This document shows, one piece after another, positions 49,101 through 60,486 of a DNA stretch of 64,000 nt. The stretch is taken from NCBI GenBank assembly GCA_013397435.1, contig VZRG01002031.1:62001-126000 (forward strand). The letters run 5' to 3'. The first letter of the stretch is position 1; each line of letters begins with the position of its first letter. Origin of the DNA: Erythrocercus mccallii. Lineage: Eukaryota > Chordata > Aves > Passeriformes > Dicruridae. Made by a program: the position numbers and the translations under genes. The notes under the pieces were generated by a model, which saw only the letters and a program-made list of their open reading frames with translations, was not told the DNA's origin and searched no databases.

Positions 49101-51104
49101 CCACTGCCAGCTGATGTCTCTTTAAGCGTCACTGCCAAGAAGCCAAAACTGAAAGCAGGTGCAGGGCAGAGGAACTGAATGTGGAAAGGGAAAGAAAGAA
49201 AGAACAGTACTTCTGTTGTTAAAATTCTCTTGCTTTCATTAAAACCTAAACAAAGCTTTACTTTAAACTTGAATAATAAATTTTAGTGTGATAGACTCCT
49301 GCCTATCCAGTTTGACAATCCTCTTACTTTTATATACTGAGGTAAAAGAACTTTGTTGAGCTTCCCCCACCACCCCCTGTAAAGCCCTGGCTTGACTGAG
49401 AGAATGCTGTATACTGATTATGGCAGCTTTCTTTTAGACATTGAGAGCATCTGCTTTGTAATGCCTCTTGTTCCTTCCCCCAAGCAAAGTGCTTTTTACA
49501 GACTCCCACCCCCATTAGTCCAGGGCCTGGGAACAGAGCAGTTTCCTCAGATCAAGTCTCTGTCTTTGCGGTGCCATGTCACTGGTTCAGGACCTTAGTA
49601 CCCTGCTGTCTGATAAGATGCATAGCAGGAAATATTAGGTGCTAAGAATTTACATTTGTAAATACACAAATGGAAGGGGTTGCTGATTATTTTGTTAAAA
49701 ATCTCCTGTTCTTTTTCTGCAGATCAGTTATAAAAAGCATTAAGACTGGTAGATGCTGCATGTTAGTGAGCTCTGCAAGAAACTTTGTGAGAGGTCTTGG
49801 CTGAGTTTAAGATACCTCAAATATGAAATATATTCACTAATTGTAACGAACACAAGGCCAAAAGAAAAAGATAAATAAATCTTTTTATGAAGGCAAAACC
49901 CTTAAACTTTGAAATGCACATGGCTGAAGGTGGGAAGCTTTTCTGAAATTCTTTGCTAAAAGCCTTGATTTCTAATCATATTGTAGTTACTGTTCCCACA
50001 GATTATAGTAAAGGTGTGTCACTTTGTAGTCAGAACTGTAAATCTAAGCACCTTTATTGTGTTTTACCTTTTAAGGAATTCCCACAATTGTCAGCTAAAA
50101 TATTTTCCTTTCTGGTTTGGTTTTCCTGAAGAGTAAAAGCAGCAGCTAAAGCCATACTGGGCAGAGTTAAAAACCAAATAAACCAAAATAAAATGAATCA
50201 ACATATGTGAATGCTTTTGTGTGGCTTGTTTTAAAATCCTTCCTTCCTAGGTTCTAAATAATATGATTTTGACTCAAAAGCTGTATTTTTTATTTTGGTT
50301 TTTTTCTGTCTCAGGAGAGATTGTTGAAACAAACTTGATGACTATCTTACTGTTTAGAAGCAGCACAGTCTTGAAAATTACTTGCTTTTCCAATTATACA
50401 GACCGTGTATTCTGAAGGAAAATAATTCTATTTTTTCAGTTTCTATTGCATATTAAAACACTTTTGTATTTTTAGTGACAGTGAATTTATTTCTCTTAAA
50501 CTTTCATTTAATATCCAAATGCTTCTTACCATCCTTTTTCAAAACATTCAGGAAATTAAGAGCTGAGATACAGGCATGTCAGTATTTCCATCTGTCATTA
50601 ATTTTTTAATGGCATCTCATTTGGAGAGTGATAAGGAACTGCTTCAAAGTGGCAATATTCATCTGACTCAACAGGAAACATACAGTCTGCCTCAGAATGA
50701 AAAGTGTACAGAACACTATGTGGTGCAAAAGAAAATTTAGAAAGCAACAATGAACTCAGGCTGAACATTCATTGCTCAGTAAAATGAGCAGTCCTTCAGT
50801 TAATTAAATTGATGTAGACATTGTAGGATCCTTGAAATCCCTACCCTAAGCTTTCAAGCTGTTTCCTCCAGCTCTTACAATCTGGGGAGAAAAGTCTTAT
50901 TCTGACAAAAACGGATATTCTCGAAAGAATCATTTCAATAACTAGATCTTTTTAGAATGTTGCCAAGATATTTGCATAAGAATAGAGATAAATCTGTGAT
51001 CTTTTCAAAAGAGAGAATAAACATCAGTAAATCTATTGTGCTCTCTGTGAAACACCATTGCATATGAGACCGGCCACATATATTAAAACATTAAGGCTTT
51101 CTTA
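46155..51104. other. Unique sequence, no gene seen
   Basis: No transposon or convincing exon. The segment 48960-49180 holds a 72-codon ORF and is GC-richer than its surroundings. The 88-codon ORF at 48204-48470 has an acceptor-like CTAACAG at 48232-48238 but no donor or recognisable domain. Neither is called a gene. A short GAAA repeat lies at 49189-49203. Confidence 0.5.
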
Positions 51105-52003
51105 ACACACAGGACTGGATTGGACAACTAGGGGACTTCTTATCAAATTAAAGGGAAAGAAGCAAATGTATAAGCAGTGGACAGTAGGACAGATAACCTG
51201 GGAAGAGTATAGAGATGAAGTTTAGTTGTGTAGGGATGGGGTGATGAAGGCCAAGGTGAAGCTCTTACCAAACCTGGCATGTGATGCAAAAAATAATAGC
51301 ATTTACAGTTATGTTATATTAAGAAAAAAGAAGGTCAGGGAAAGTAAACCTCCTGATAATACTGGAAAACTGGAAGCCACAGATGAGGAGAGTGCTGAGG
51401 TATTCAACAACCTTTTTGCCTCAGTCTTCAGTGGCAACCTCTCCTTCCACACCTCTTGAGCGTATGGATGGCAGGACAGGGACTCAGGAATCAAAAAACC
51501 TTCAGAGTATTTTTTTTTTAACAATCTTGAGCTCCAAATGGACAATTTGCCCTTTGAAGTAAATCCAGAGGAAGTACACCAAGTTGATTAGAGGGATGGA
51601 GCAGCTCTGCTGTGAAGAATGGCTAAGAGAACTGGAATTGTTCAGTCTGGAAAAGAGAAGGTGACCTAATTATGGCCTTCCAGTACCTAATGGGAGTCTA
51701 CAAGAAAGAGTAAAATTTACATGAGTGTAAAATGACAGGACAAGAGAGAATGGCTTTCAACTGAAAGAGAGTAGGTTTTGATTAGCTATTAGGAAAAAAA
51801 TATTTCCTGTGAGGATGGTGAGGCACTGAAACTGGTTGCCCAGAGAAGTTATGGTCTTGTTCCTGAAGGTGCTCATGGACAGATTACATGGAGCTCTGAA
51901 CTACCTGGTCTAGCAGAAGGCGTCTCTGCCCATGGAAGGAGGGGGTGGAACTAGATATCCATTTAAGGTCCCTTCCAATGCAAACCTTTCTACGATCCTA
52001 TGA
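51105..52003 (+). mobile_element. CR1 LINE copy lacking its reverse transcriptase core
   Basis: Two CR1 parts in sense orientation are joined. From about 51105 to 51500 is the ORF2 region between endonuclease and reverse transcriptase. Its translation at 51226-51459 shows CRDGVMKAKVKLLPNLACDAK and later SAEVFNNLFASVFSGNLS, the family segment just before the RT domain. From about 51540 to 52003 is the CR1 3' UTR, with blocks like GGAGCAGCTCTGCTGTGAAG, GGTGAGGCACTGAAACTGGTTGCCCAG and TTAAGGTCCCTTCCAATG, ending in TTTCTACGATCCTATGA, a degenerate form of the 8-bp CR1 tail repeat. The RT domain and end of ORF2 are missing, replaced by an abrupt junction around 51505-51540 with a T10 run (51511-51520). 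It cannot be autonomous. Confidence 0.9.
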
Positions 52004-55000
52004 CCTTCTCAAGCCCTGTAGATCTATTTTGGATCTGCATGTGTAGTTTTGACAGGTCAACAGTTCTCATTAGGAACCAAACTGAAGTCTGTTCCAAGTG
52101 CAAGTCCCATGTTTTTTCATGAGGAACATAAGCCAGACTGTAACATGAGAAGAGAATTCTTTGAGCAAGCTTCCAGGATGTGTCCTGGATGAAGTTGTCT
52201 GAGCATGTGAGATTTGGAAGGAGTACCAAAAGCAGTGATATGCATTTGTGGTCTGTTCCAAAATATGGTGGGAAGTAAATGATAAAGGTGCAGTCTCTGT
52301 GTTGGATGATAGATATGAGGCCCAGAGGAATCAGAGTAATCTCATTCTGCTCCTCACTTTTATCCTTGAGCTAGTATCCTTCTATCCTCCTATTTTACTT
52401 TTTTTTCATTTTTAGGAACATTTAAACTGATTTGAAGATAAGACATATTTCAAAGGATTATCACAGCAAAATGAAATACTGTACCTTTAAGCACTTGATC
52501 TCTGCTAAACTTTGATATAACTTCTCTGGTTTTATTTCTGCAGCATTCAGGAAAACATTTGAAACTCTAAGAACTTTGCAGTTATTGTTCATTATTAAAA
52601 TTTAAAACGAGTGTTCTAAGATAAATATGTATATATTTTTGTACAGATAGATAGATACACACACAAAACCACTCACACTCTAACAAAAGTACAATAGCTC
52701 ATTTGTAAAATCAAGAAATTGCAAATGGAGTACATTTTCTGTAAAATGAACTAGCTTATAGTTATAGATATATAAAAATACACAGCCAGGGCTTATTAAA
52801 TGAAACCATAGATGAAGTGAACTTATGTCATCAATCTTTGAAATTTGTACATTTTGAACACTTTCCAAAAATTATAATCCACTGCTTGAAATACTATATC
52901 AGTAGAGAAGGAGAAATGATCTCCCCATTATAGACTTATAGCCTCAAACATTCACATCCTGCAGTAAATATATCACATACTGTATCATGTTGCTTATGGA
53001 ATTTTTTTTCTTGGGTTTGCTGACCCTTTTGCTGTAGATTAATATTTGGCAAGGCGAGGGCTCTAATTATTCCTTTCCATTTTAGTCTACAGGAAAATGA
53101 TCTCTCTATTTTATATTTCCATATTCATGATGATCTGTAGTGGTCAAATAATGAAATTCAATGCACCTTGTGAGTGATGTGACTGCATGTATGCTTATGG
53201 TTGCTTAGTCTCTGAACCACAGTATTCTTGTTTTGTGTGTTGTTCTTCATGAACTTTACATGTAGAATACACTTCTTGGATGGGTTCTAAGTATTATATG
53301 TCTAAAAGCATAATAATAACAAAATATATACCAGAAGGTCAGATTATCTTAAATATGATGTCAACAAGAATAAGTAACTCAACATAAAAAGACAATCTCT
53401 CATGATAGAAAAAAGTATATATGCTTCTGAGTATAATGTGTTGGTAGAGTATAAGCAAAGAAACACTAAGCACCTTCAGGATGGGATCCTCAAGCATCTG
53501 GGGCCTAATTTCCAAAATAAAGCACAATATTGGGTCATTATTAGATTCTGGCATATTTCAAAATGTGAAATCCAAACCTTTAAGTTTTCTTGCTTTATAT
53601 TCTAGTAGATTGCAAGTGGACTGTTCTTCCATAGCATAAAAATCCATTTTCATTAGCAAAACATTTTTCATTTTTCACTTTAAGCACTATTTTCAACAAT
53701 TGTCTTTTTTTATTGGAATTTTTTCAGTGTGAAAACAAAGCAGCTTACAAAGTATTTACTCACTATTGAGCATGGCATGAGAGAAAAGGTTCATAATAGC
53801 TGTTCTATAGATTTTTATGTTAATAGTGCATTTTTTTACACTCATGAAGTCAGAAATGTAATTCTGATTCTGTACATTTTGGGCAGAATCATCTCTGTGA
53901 TTTATTAGTTGAATACTCTCTTACTGTTATTTGTGTTGTTTTTACAATATTAAAATTTAGTGTTTGTTTCTCAGTGCCTGTGACATTACATCAGCACTTA
54001 GTAATTGTCACATTTTGTATCATTACAAGAAGTGAAATGGAGGAGGTTGTTCCCTATAAGCAAATAGGCAGTCTGGCTGCAAAACAAGACAACCAAACAA
54101 AGCCAGAATCTCTGCAAGTCAAGATATATAGAATGGTAGCTGTGGTTTCAACTGGGGTGAAGCCAAGCGCAGAAAATTGTGCTACTTCAGATTTGTACAT
54201 TAATTGAAGTGACAACAGAAATGAAAAGGGTTTTTTTATAACTGTTCACTGCGCATAAATAAAACCTGAAAAGTAAGGTGCATTAATGCTGCAGACATTT
54301 ATTTCCCCTAGTATTTCAAGGTGATTCTGCTCTCTGATATGTATGGGGGTTTTGGCATTTTTTCCCTACAGGTGTTGCAGCCAAGAGAAGTGAGAAGTCG
54401 ATGCCTGTAGAGAAAAATTTTTCAAATGTTCAAACACACATTTTCTCTGCCATAAACTTTTGAAGAGAGTTCTCAAACAAGCCACAATTCTATCAAGTTG
54501 GCTACTGGACCTCTATCCCAAAGTAAATTTTATCATGTGGAGCACTTTTTTTTGGCCCCAAATACTGTAATCTCTTCATGTTCTGTTTCCCTTCACATCT
54601 ACCTTCTCTCTTTGCTAGCCACATGTATCCAGATTTGCCCACTTCTTGGCATAGCAGTGTGTTTCATCTTATTGTAAGCAAAAACTTTGGGCTGAATATA
54701 AGAGAAGCAGCTAAGACACAGTACACAACTCAGCTCTGATATGAGGGCATTTTTTTCTGTCTGCCATCTGAGTCGAGAAAAAATCCAGACCTATATGTGG
54801 AAGACAGAATCTCAGGATCGACTATAAAAAATAACTGTACGGTTATTGGTAGGTAATACACTATAGTTGAGGACCGTGTACAGGCCTCTGCAAAGAGTTC
54901 TTAAAAATTAAGGTACTACTTAGTTCCCACTAGCTGCTAAAACAGACTTAAAACCACTAGTAGGTTTTGCATACAACCATTTACATTTTTCCTGGCTGTA

Positions 55001-55159
55001 CTGGAAAAAATTAGCTGAAATATTGTACTACTTTACATATTAATGCTGTTATAGATTTTCACAGTAAAGTGGCATAGGCCCTAATTCTAGCACATTTTTT
55101 TTCTCTTTTTCTCCACAATAGTCAGTGAATTGACTGCATAAATCCTTCTTGTTGTTCAC
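52004..55159. other. Unique AT-rich sequence, no gene seen
   Basis: No recognisable transposon. A short GATA/CACA patch is at 52646-52668. A 77-codon ORF at 53974-54207 has no domain or donor site. Nothing else is supported. Confidence 0.55.
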
Positions 55160-55890
55160 TGGTATCTTAGGTTGCAATGCAAGATGTAACTAAAAGTATG
55201 TATTCTATTACCATCTGTTAAAACCTGTTGGAGCAGTGTTTTTTTATCTCTTCCATTCCTCATAACTCTAGGGAGAGTATCTTCTGTAAATGGGTCAGCT
55301 GTTAAAACCAGGTGGTGCAGTGTTCTTTATCTCTTCCATGACCCATCCTCAGCCCAGGGAAGTATTTATCTCCTATTAATGGACCGTTGAATCCCACTGC
55401 ATGACTGATAAAATTACATCATCCCATTGGGAGATGCTCCACCCAGAGGGAGGAGTCAAGCATTCCTACCTTGATAGAATCTGAGATTCAGAAAACCAGA
55501 GCAGCCTGTTTCCACTGGATTCCCAGAGGAAGACCAGAGCCATCTACACCACCACTGGACCTTTAGAGGAAAACTACACTCTTCTACAGTATTATGGCTT
55601 CAACAGAACCACATCTGTCACTCCAGGAGGACTTAATTGCTACTAGCACCCTGACCAACAGGATGTCAGGTTATATTCTGACTCTGTCAGTGTTTTCTTT
55701 TTGTTTGGTTATTTTTTGTACTACTATATTTTATTTTCATTTAACTAGTAAAGAACTGATATTCCTATTCCCACACCTTTGCCTGAGAGCCTCTTAATTT
55801 CAAAATTATAATAATTCGGAGGGAAGTTTTTACATCTTCAGAGGAGACTGCTGCCTTCCTTGCATATACCTGTCTGTCCAAACCAAGACA
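55160..55890 (+). mobile_element. LTR of a passerine-type ERVL family, with internal duplication
   Basis: The unit runs from about TGGTATCTTAGGTTGC to CCAAACCAAGACA. It matches the reverse complement of 58711-59262 through several blocks: AAGATGTAAC...GTATGTATTCTAT near the start, CTGTTAAAACCAGGTGGTGCAGTG, TGCATGACTGATAAAATTACAT, ATCCCATTGGGAGATGCTCCACCC, AGGAGTCAAGCATTCC and AGGATGTCAGGTTATATTCTGACTCT. It is longer (731 bp against 552), partly through an 84-bp-spaced internal duplication. No matching target duplication is visible (GTTCAC before, ACTAGA after), and the start deviates from TGTCCTAGG, so the 5' edge is approximate. No coding region is attached. The 67-codon ORF within it is a shadow. 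Confidence 0.85.
55215..55350. repeat. Internal tandem duplication in LTR U3
   Basis: CTGTTAAAACC followed by a G/T-rich stretch, GCAGTGTT, and TATCTCTTCCAT occurs at about 55215-55256 and again at about 55299-55339, an offset of 84 bp. The related LTR at 58711-59262 has this block only once. Confidence 0.8.
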
Positions 55891-58704
55891 ACTAGAGAGA
55901 TCCTGCTTAATTCTGCTTGCTGGTTGTATTTTGAACAGTTGTTTCTCAGGGTTTTCAAATTATTTTGAAATTTCAAGACATCATTGGCTCATAAAGAGAA
56001 TTTATAAGATTGCTAACTGTTGTTTCAACACTTCAACACCTTTTTGGTTTAAGTAGAACAAAAAGCTATCTAAACCCACTCCTTACGGGGGAAGAATTGT
56101 CTACCTCTAAGGAAAGAAAAACATCTGTTCCTTGAATTTGGATGGAAAGTGGAATGTATCACTGTACTGTGTACTTTTTTCCTTGTTATTGATTATAATT
56201 ATAATTTATTAGTTGCAGCATCATTTCAGGTCAGGTTCCAGTCTTCCCCTATAATCTGGGTGTTCAGTTTTTGTTCTTTTAATGAACATTAAATTCTTAC
56301 AAAGAATTTTAATGAACATTTAATTCTTATAAAGAATATTTGATTGCTAAATCAGACGAAGTAGGAGTAATGATCCTAATTTTACAGATGAGAATAAGAA
56401 ATACTGTCATTCAGTCTCAGTACTCTGATCACTTGGCTATTAGAAGGAATCACCTATTATTACTGAGAAATGAAACTACACAAGTTTAGGTATTTGATTT
56501 GGATAAAACCCTCAGACTCTGAACATGAATCTCACTGAGCCTAATCTGTAACACTGAAAAAATTACTTGTTTTCTGAGAGAAATTGGAACATTGAATTGT
56601 AAGAGAAAGTACAGGCATTGTAAAATTAACTTATTTAATCAGGTTATGATATATATTTTTACATATTGAAATTTTGTCAAAAAATATTCCCAAGGCAAAT
56701 ATTTTGCCCAGTTCTACTAGCATGTCTTTAAGCCGAATATTTTTGCTTTTTCTCTAACAGTTCTGCAATTTCCCCTGCCTGTTCTAATTTCACTATTGCA
56801 ATGAAGGTAATTTCTTGCATTACAATGAATGTATTTCTTTGCTCTGGAAGACCCAGGAATATAACAATATTACTCTTTATGTTGCCCAGTTTTTTAAGAA
56901 ATGCTGTCTTGTAAATGAACAGCATTTCAACTGCCTTTGGGTTCTAAGGCAGATATATAGTAGCTCAAAATTATGACGGTTTCAAACAAAAACCATGTTA
57001 AACATTTTTGGATTTGCAATGACATTCTCTATAAGTAAAAAGGATTTAATTTTCTGTAGGTTCAGTAATTTCTAAATAAAACCAGGAACAGATACAGACG
57101 CTTTTTTTTTTACATGGAATACCTGCAGGACCACAGATTGTTCTTAGTGGCAAGTAGACAGGACAAGGGTAATGCCTTTATTCTATATTCAATAACTCCA
57201 GGCCAAACATGCATTTTTTATTCCAGAGTATCTAAAATGGCTGCTCAGATAAGACTTTTGATGTATGATTAAAATGAGAGACAGGCCTCTATTAAGGATG
57301 CTAATATGAGCTATAAAGAGTGATTACCAAGAAAAACCAAAAACTCCACAAAGAAACAAAAAGTGCCAACAACCTTTTTCTTAGTAGGGACTTTTACAGT
57401 GCTAATTTACTTAATACATTCAGTATCATAAATCACTGGAACTCCTTTATTTTCAGAAATATAAACCTTATGCATGGGTGAAATTATGGTCATAAAAAGT
57501 TATTTTGGCAAGAACTGCTAGTTCATTTTAGAAAAAAACCTGATGGTCATTTGCAAACATTTAATAACAGAAGAGGAACAAAACCAGGCTGAAAACCAGT
57601 CCTATTCTCTCTACATGCTTACTCTCTGTGTCAAAGATTTGTGTTTCTTGGCAAAATTAAGGATTTTCAAAACTGTGACAGATGGACTCAATTTGTTTTG
57701 TAAATACTTACTTAATGTCTGGTTTTTTCAATGAATTCATACTTTCAGATTCAAATTCAAACTGCTCAAGGAGTGTGAAATTTCAAAGAGGTTTTACCTA
57801 CTTTTATACCTTGTCCAGAGCATAAAATTTTAAGCTATTCATACATTATATATTTTGTAGGAATAAAGATTGAGATTTGTGTGAGTAAAGATAGATCAAG
57901 TCTATCTTCCTCATATTGATATTAATTAATTCAAACTCAGAGCAATTAAGGAATGATCCTATTCAGAAAACTGAGCAGAATTGGCAAGATAGGTATTTAT
58001 GTCTTAAATGTCAGCTGAGTTTTCAAGGAAAAAAAGATAAAAACTGAACAGCAATAGCAATTGTCTTCCTAAATTCAACCAGTTATCTTAGAAATAGTAG
58101 TATAAACAATAAAATAAAATTTGAATGAAACATTCACTGATGTCAAAACATATCAATAGACTTTCTAAAATAAGTTGCCAATTAAAGTCATGCAGCATTT
58201 TCTTTGACAAAATAACAGCTCCTTATGTCATTATTAGCCTAATTTTCTTTGCTAAAGTTTTGCATAATTAGAATACACACTGCAGTCTAAGATGAAACCA
58301 AGACATTACTTTGTAACTTTATTGCAGATGGATTTGAGTCAAAAATTTGGAAAAAGTTCCAAACTTTTTCAAAGCTTGGGAATGTTTGGATCTGGTTTTG
58401 TGGTAGTTTTGTACTCCAGTGCATCCTGTGGAAGCATTCTTGTAGAGTTACACAAGAGCTGGATCAGACCTTCAGAATATAATATAATTAAACAGTACCA
58501 TAAATTTCTGTATTACAAGAGTGTGAGCTGGAGGATTCTATGAGGAAAAAGAAATAGAATTGATATACTTTTCTTAAAGTGTAATTAAATTTCCATCTGA
58601 AGAGTTCTGCTTATATGTGTTATTATGAAGACAACTATAAAATTGCCATTGTCAAAAAAATGTAAGAGTTTATAATTGCTCTACTTGATACACCAGTTGA
58701 CTAT
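55891..58704. other. Unique AT-rich sequence, no gene seen
   Basis: No transposon recognised. It contains a 30-bp tandem duplication (56277-56336). The 83-codon ORF at 58292-58543 begins near an acceptor-like TTTATTGCAG (58318-58327) but has no donor in place and no recognisable domain, so I do not call it an exon. Confidence 0.5.
56277..56336. repeat. 30-bp tandem duplication
   Basis: Two directly adjacent 30-bp copies, TTTTAATGAACATTAAATTC... at 56277-56306 and TTTTAATGAACATTTAATTC... at 56307-56336, differ at two positions. It is a recent local duplication. Confidence 0.97.
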
Positions 58705-58710
58705 AAAATA

Positions 58711-59262
58711 TGTGCTGGTTTGAAAGCAAAATCAGTGAGAAATTCCAAGTCAGAAATACAATTTAATAAGTGGAAGAGAAAGAAGTAAAATAAAGTAAAA
58801 TAAAATAAATGCAATAGTACAAAACAACCACTGAGAGTCAGAATACAACCTGACACCCTGTTAGTTAGGGTGATGGTAGCAGTCCAGATGAAGTGGTCTG
58901 GTTGAGGCAGTGATCCCGTAGAAAGATCTGGTAGCTCTTGTCCTCTGGGAGTCCAGTGGGTAAAAGCCCCCTGTGCTTTCCCAAATCTCAGATTATATCC
59001 CGGTGGGAATGCTTGGCTCCTCCCCCTGGGCGGAGCATCTCACAATGGGCTGATATCATTCTATGAGTCATGCAGTGGGTCCTTCATGGCCCATTGAACA
59101 GAGATAGCTCCCAGAGGGAGTTATGTATGAGTCATGTATCACAGCATTGATGGGCCCATTAACAGAAGATAAGGGAAACACTGCTACACCTGGTTTTAAC
59201 AGCCCATGAGGGTGGTGATAGAATACATACATTGGACACATCTTACATTTTAACCTAGGACA
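58711..59262 (-). mobile_element. Solo LTR of a passerine-type ERVL family, antisense, 6-bp target duplication
   Basis: On the plus strand the unit starts TGTGCTGGTTTGAAAGC and ends TTTAACCTAGGACA, that is TG...CA. It is flanked by AAAATA at 58705-58710 and 59263-59268, a perfect 6-bp duplication, although the AT-rich context weakens this. Read on the minus strand it starts TGTCCTAGGTTAAAATG. It then carries the same blocks as 55160-55890, a poorly defined TATA region, an ATTAAATTG polyadenylation-like region, and ends AAACCAGCACA. A TAAAATAAAGTAAAATAAAA patch (58786-58808) is a local A-rich expansion. No internal retroviral sequence remains. Confidence 0.9.
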
Positions 59263-59268
59263 AAAATA

Positions 59269-59717
59269 AAATGTGAAAAAAAGAAGAAAATTTGCATGGT
59301 CATTAAATGAATTTATTCTTTGTAATAAATACATCAATCACAGAAACTTCAGCTTTGTTAAGATCCAGTAACAATTCTTACTTCTTAATGAGGCTTTTTT
59401 CCAGCCAGAGGAGAAAAAATAATAGTACCACATTCAAAATCTGTCCAGAATAAAATGGTTTTGGTTTTTTTGCAGGTAAGAAAATTGTTCAAATAAATTT
59501 CAATCATTTTTTTATTCAGCAGAAACCAGACGGTAAACCAGTTTCTGAGGATGAATTCTATTTGACCAAAATTTAAATACCAGTGAGACTAGACACCCCT
59601 AGAGACTAGAGCAAACTAATAAATTTGCTCACCTAGAATTTTATAGTAGAAAAAGTAGAATCATTTTTTGGTATGTGTATAGAGTAGGGATATTAACCGG
59701 GTGAACATAACTGGATA
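59269..59717. other. Short unique spacer between two LTRs
   Basis: 450 bp of AT-rich sequence with no recognisable feature between the antisense LTR and the next sense LTR. Confidence 0.6.
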
Positions 59718-59722
59718 CCTAG

Positions 59723-60378
59723 TGTTGTAGGGTGACTTTATGATGCCTGTATCCCCAATCGTCTGTTCTGTTAGTGCTGTATACTGAGTCCTGTACCTTT
59801 AAGACTGATTCTGAGCGTGAACCAGGGAAAGAAGAAGCGCGGAGTTTGTTTTGAGAGAACTGCCTGACTCCCCCGACATTCCTCACTCCAGACTGTGTGT
59901 TCGTGGAGGCAGGACAGAGATCTCCTCTGCTTTTAGTTAGTTTTAGCTAGCTGAGGCAGAGAAGTTCCCTGGACTGGTTTTTTTTTCCTTTTTTTTGAGA
60001 CTGTTTAAATCTGCTCTGGACTGAAAAACCCAGAGGAGCACCAAGGGCTTGCAGCTGCGGCCCCCTGGGCCTGGACCTCCAGAGGGACTGCTATTGATAA
60101 GAGACTGAGAGACTGAGCTACACCCACGGCAAGGACTTTCTCAGTTTGCCATCTCTCTTCAGAGCAGCAAGAGGTTTTATTGTTTCATTATTCATTTTAT
60201 TGCTTCATATTATTCATTCTTTGTACCTGTAGGTATCTTTGTTAAATAAATAGCTTTTTCCACTTTTCTCTGAGGAAGTTACTTTCCCGGACTGGCAGTG
60301 GGGAGGGGCCATTTGGGTTTTGCTTTCCAGAGGAACCCCTTTGGAGGTTTCCTCCCAAATTTGCCCTAAACCAAGACA
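59723..60378 (+). mobile_element. Solo LTR (ERVL-like) with near-perfect 5-bp target duplication
   Basis: The 656-bp unit starts TGTTGTAGGGTGACTTTATG and ends TGCCCTAAACCAAGACA. The flanks are CCTAG (59718-59722) and CATAG (60379-60383), four of five matching. It contains a CCTTTAAGACTG segment near 59797 (possible TATA region), a GCTAGCTGAGG motif, a polypyrimidine/T run at 59980-59997, the ATTCATTTTATTG repeats around 60185-60220, AATAAA at 60245-60250, and a terminal CCCGGACTGGCAGTGGGGAGG block shared with 45571-46149. No gag, pol or env follows. It lies 108 bp upstream of the candidate exon, in the same orientation. Confidence 0.87.
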
Positions 60379-60486
60379 CATAGTAATTACATAATGTGCA
60401 TCATATTTTCACCCTGAGTTTCCATTGACATACATGTCAGCTGTAGATCTGTGATGTTATTTTCTTGTCTATTCTGTGTGTCACAG

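Noticed and set aside
58292..58543. Open stretch after TTTATTGCAG as an exon
   Set aside because: The acceptor is fair, but no donor lies where the frame needs one and the product matches nothing known to me.
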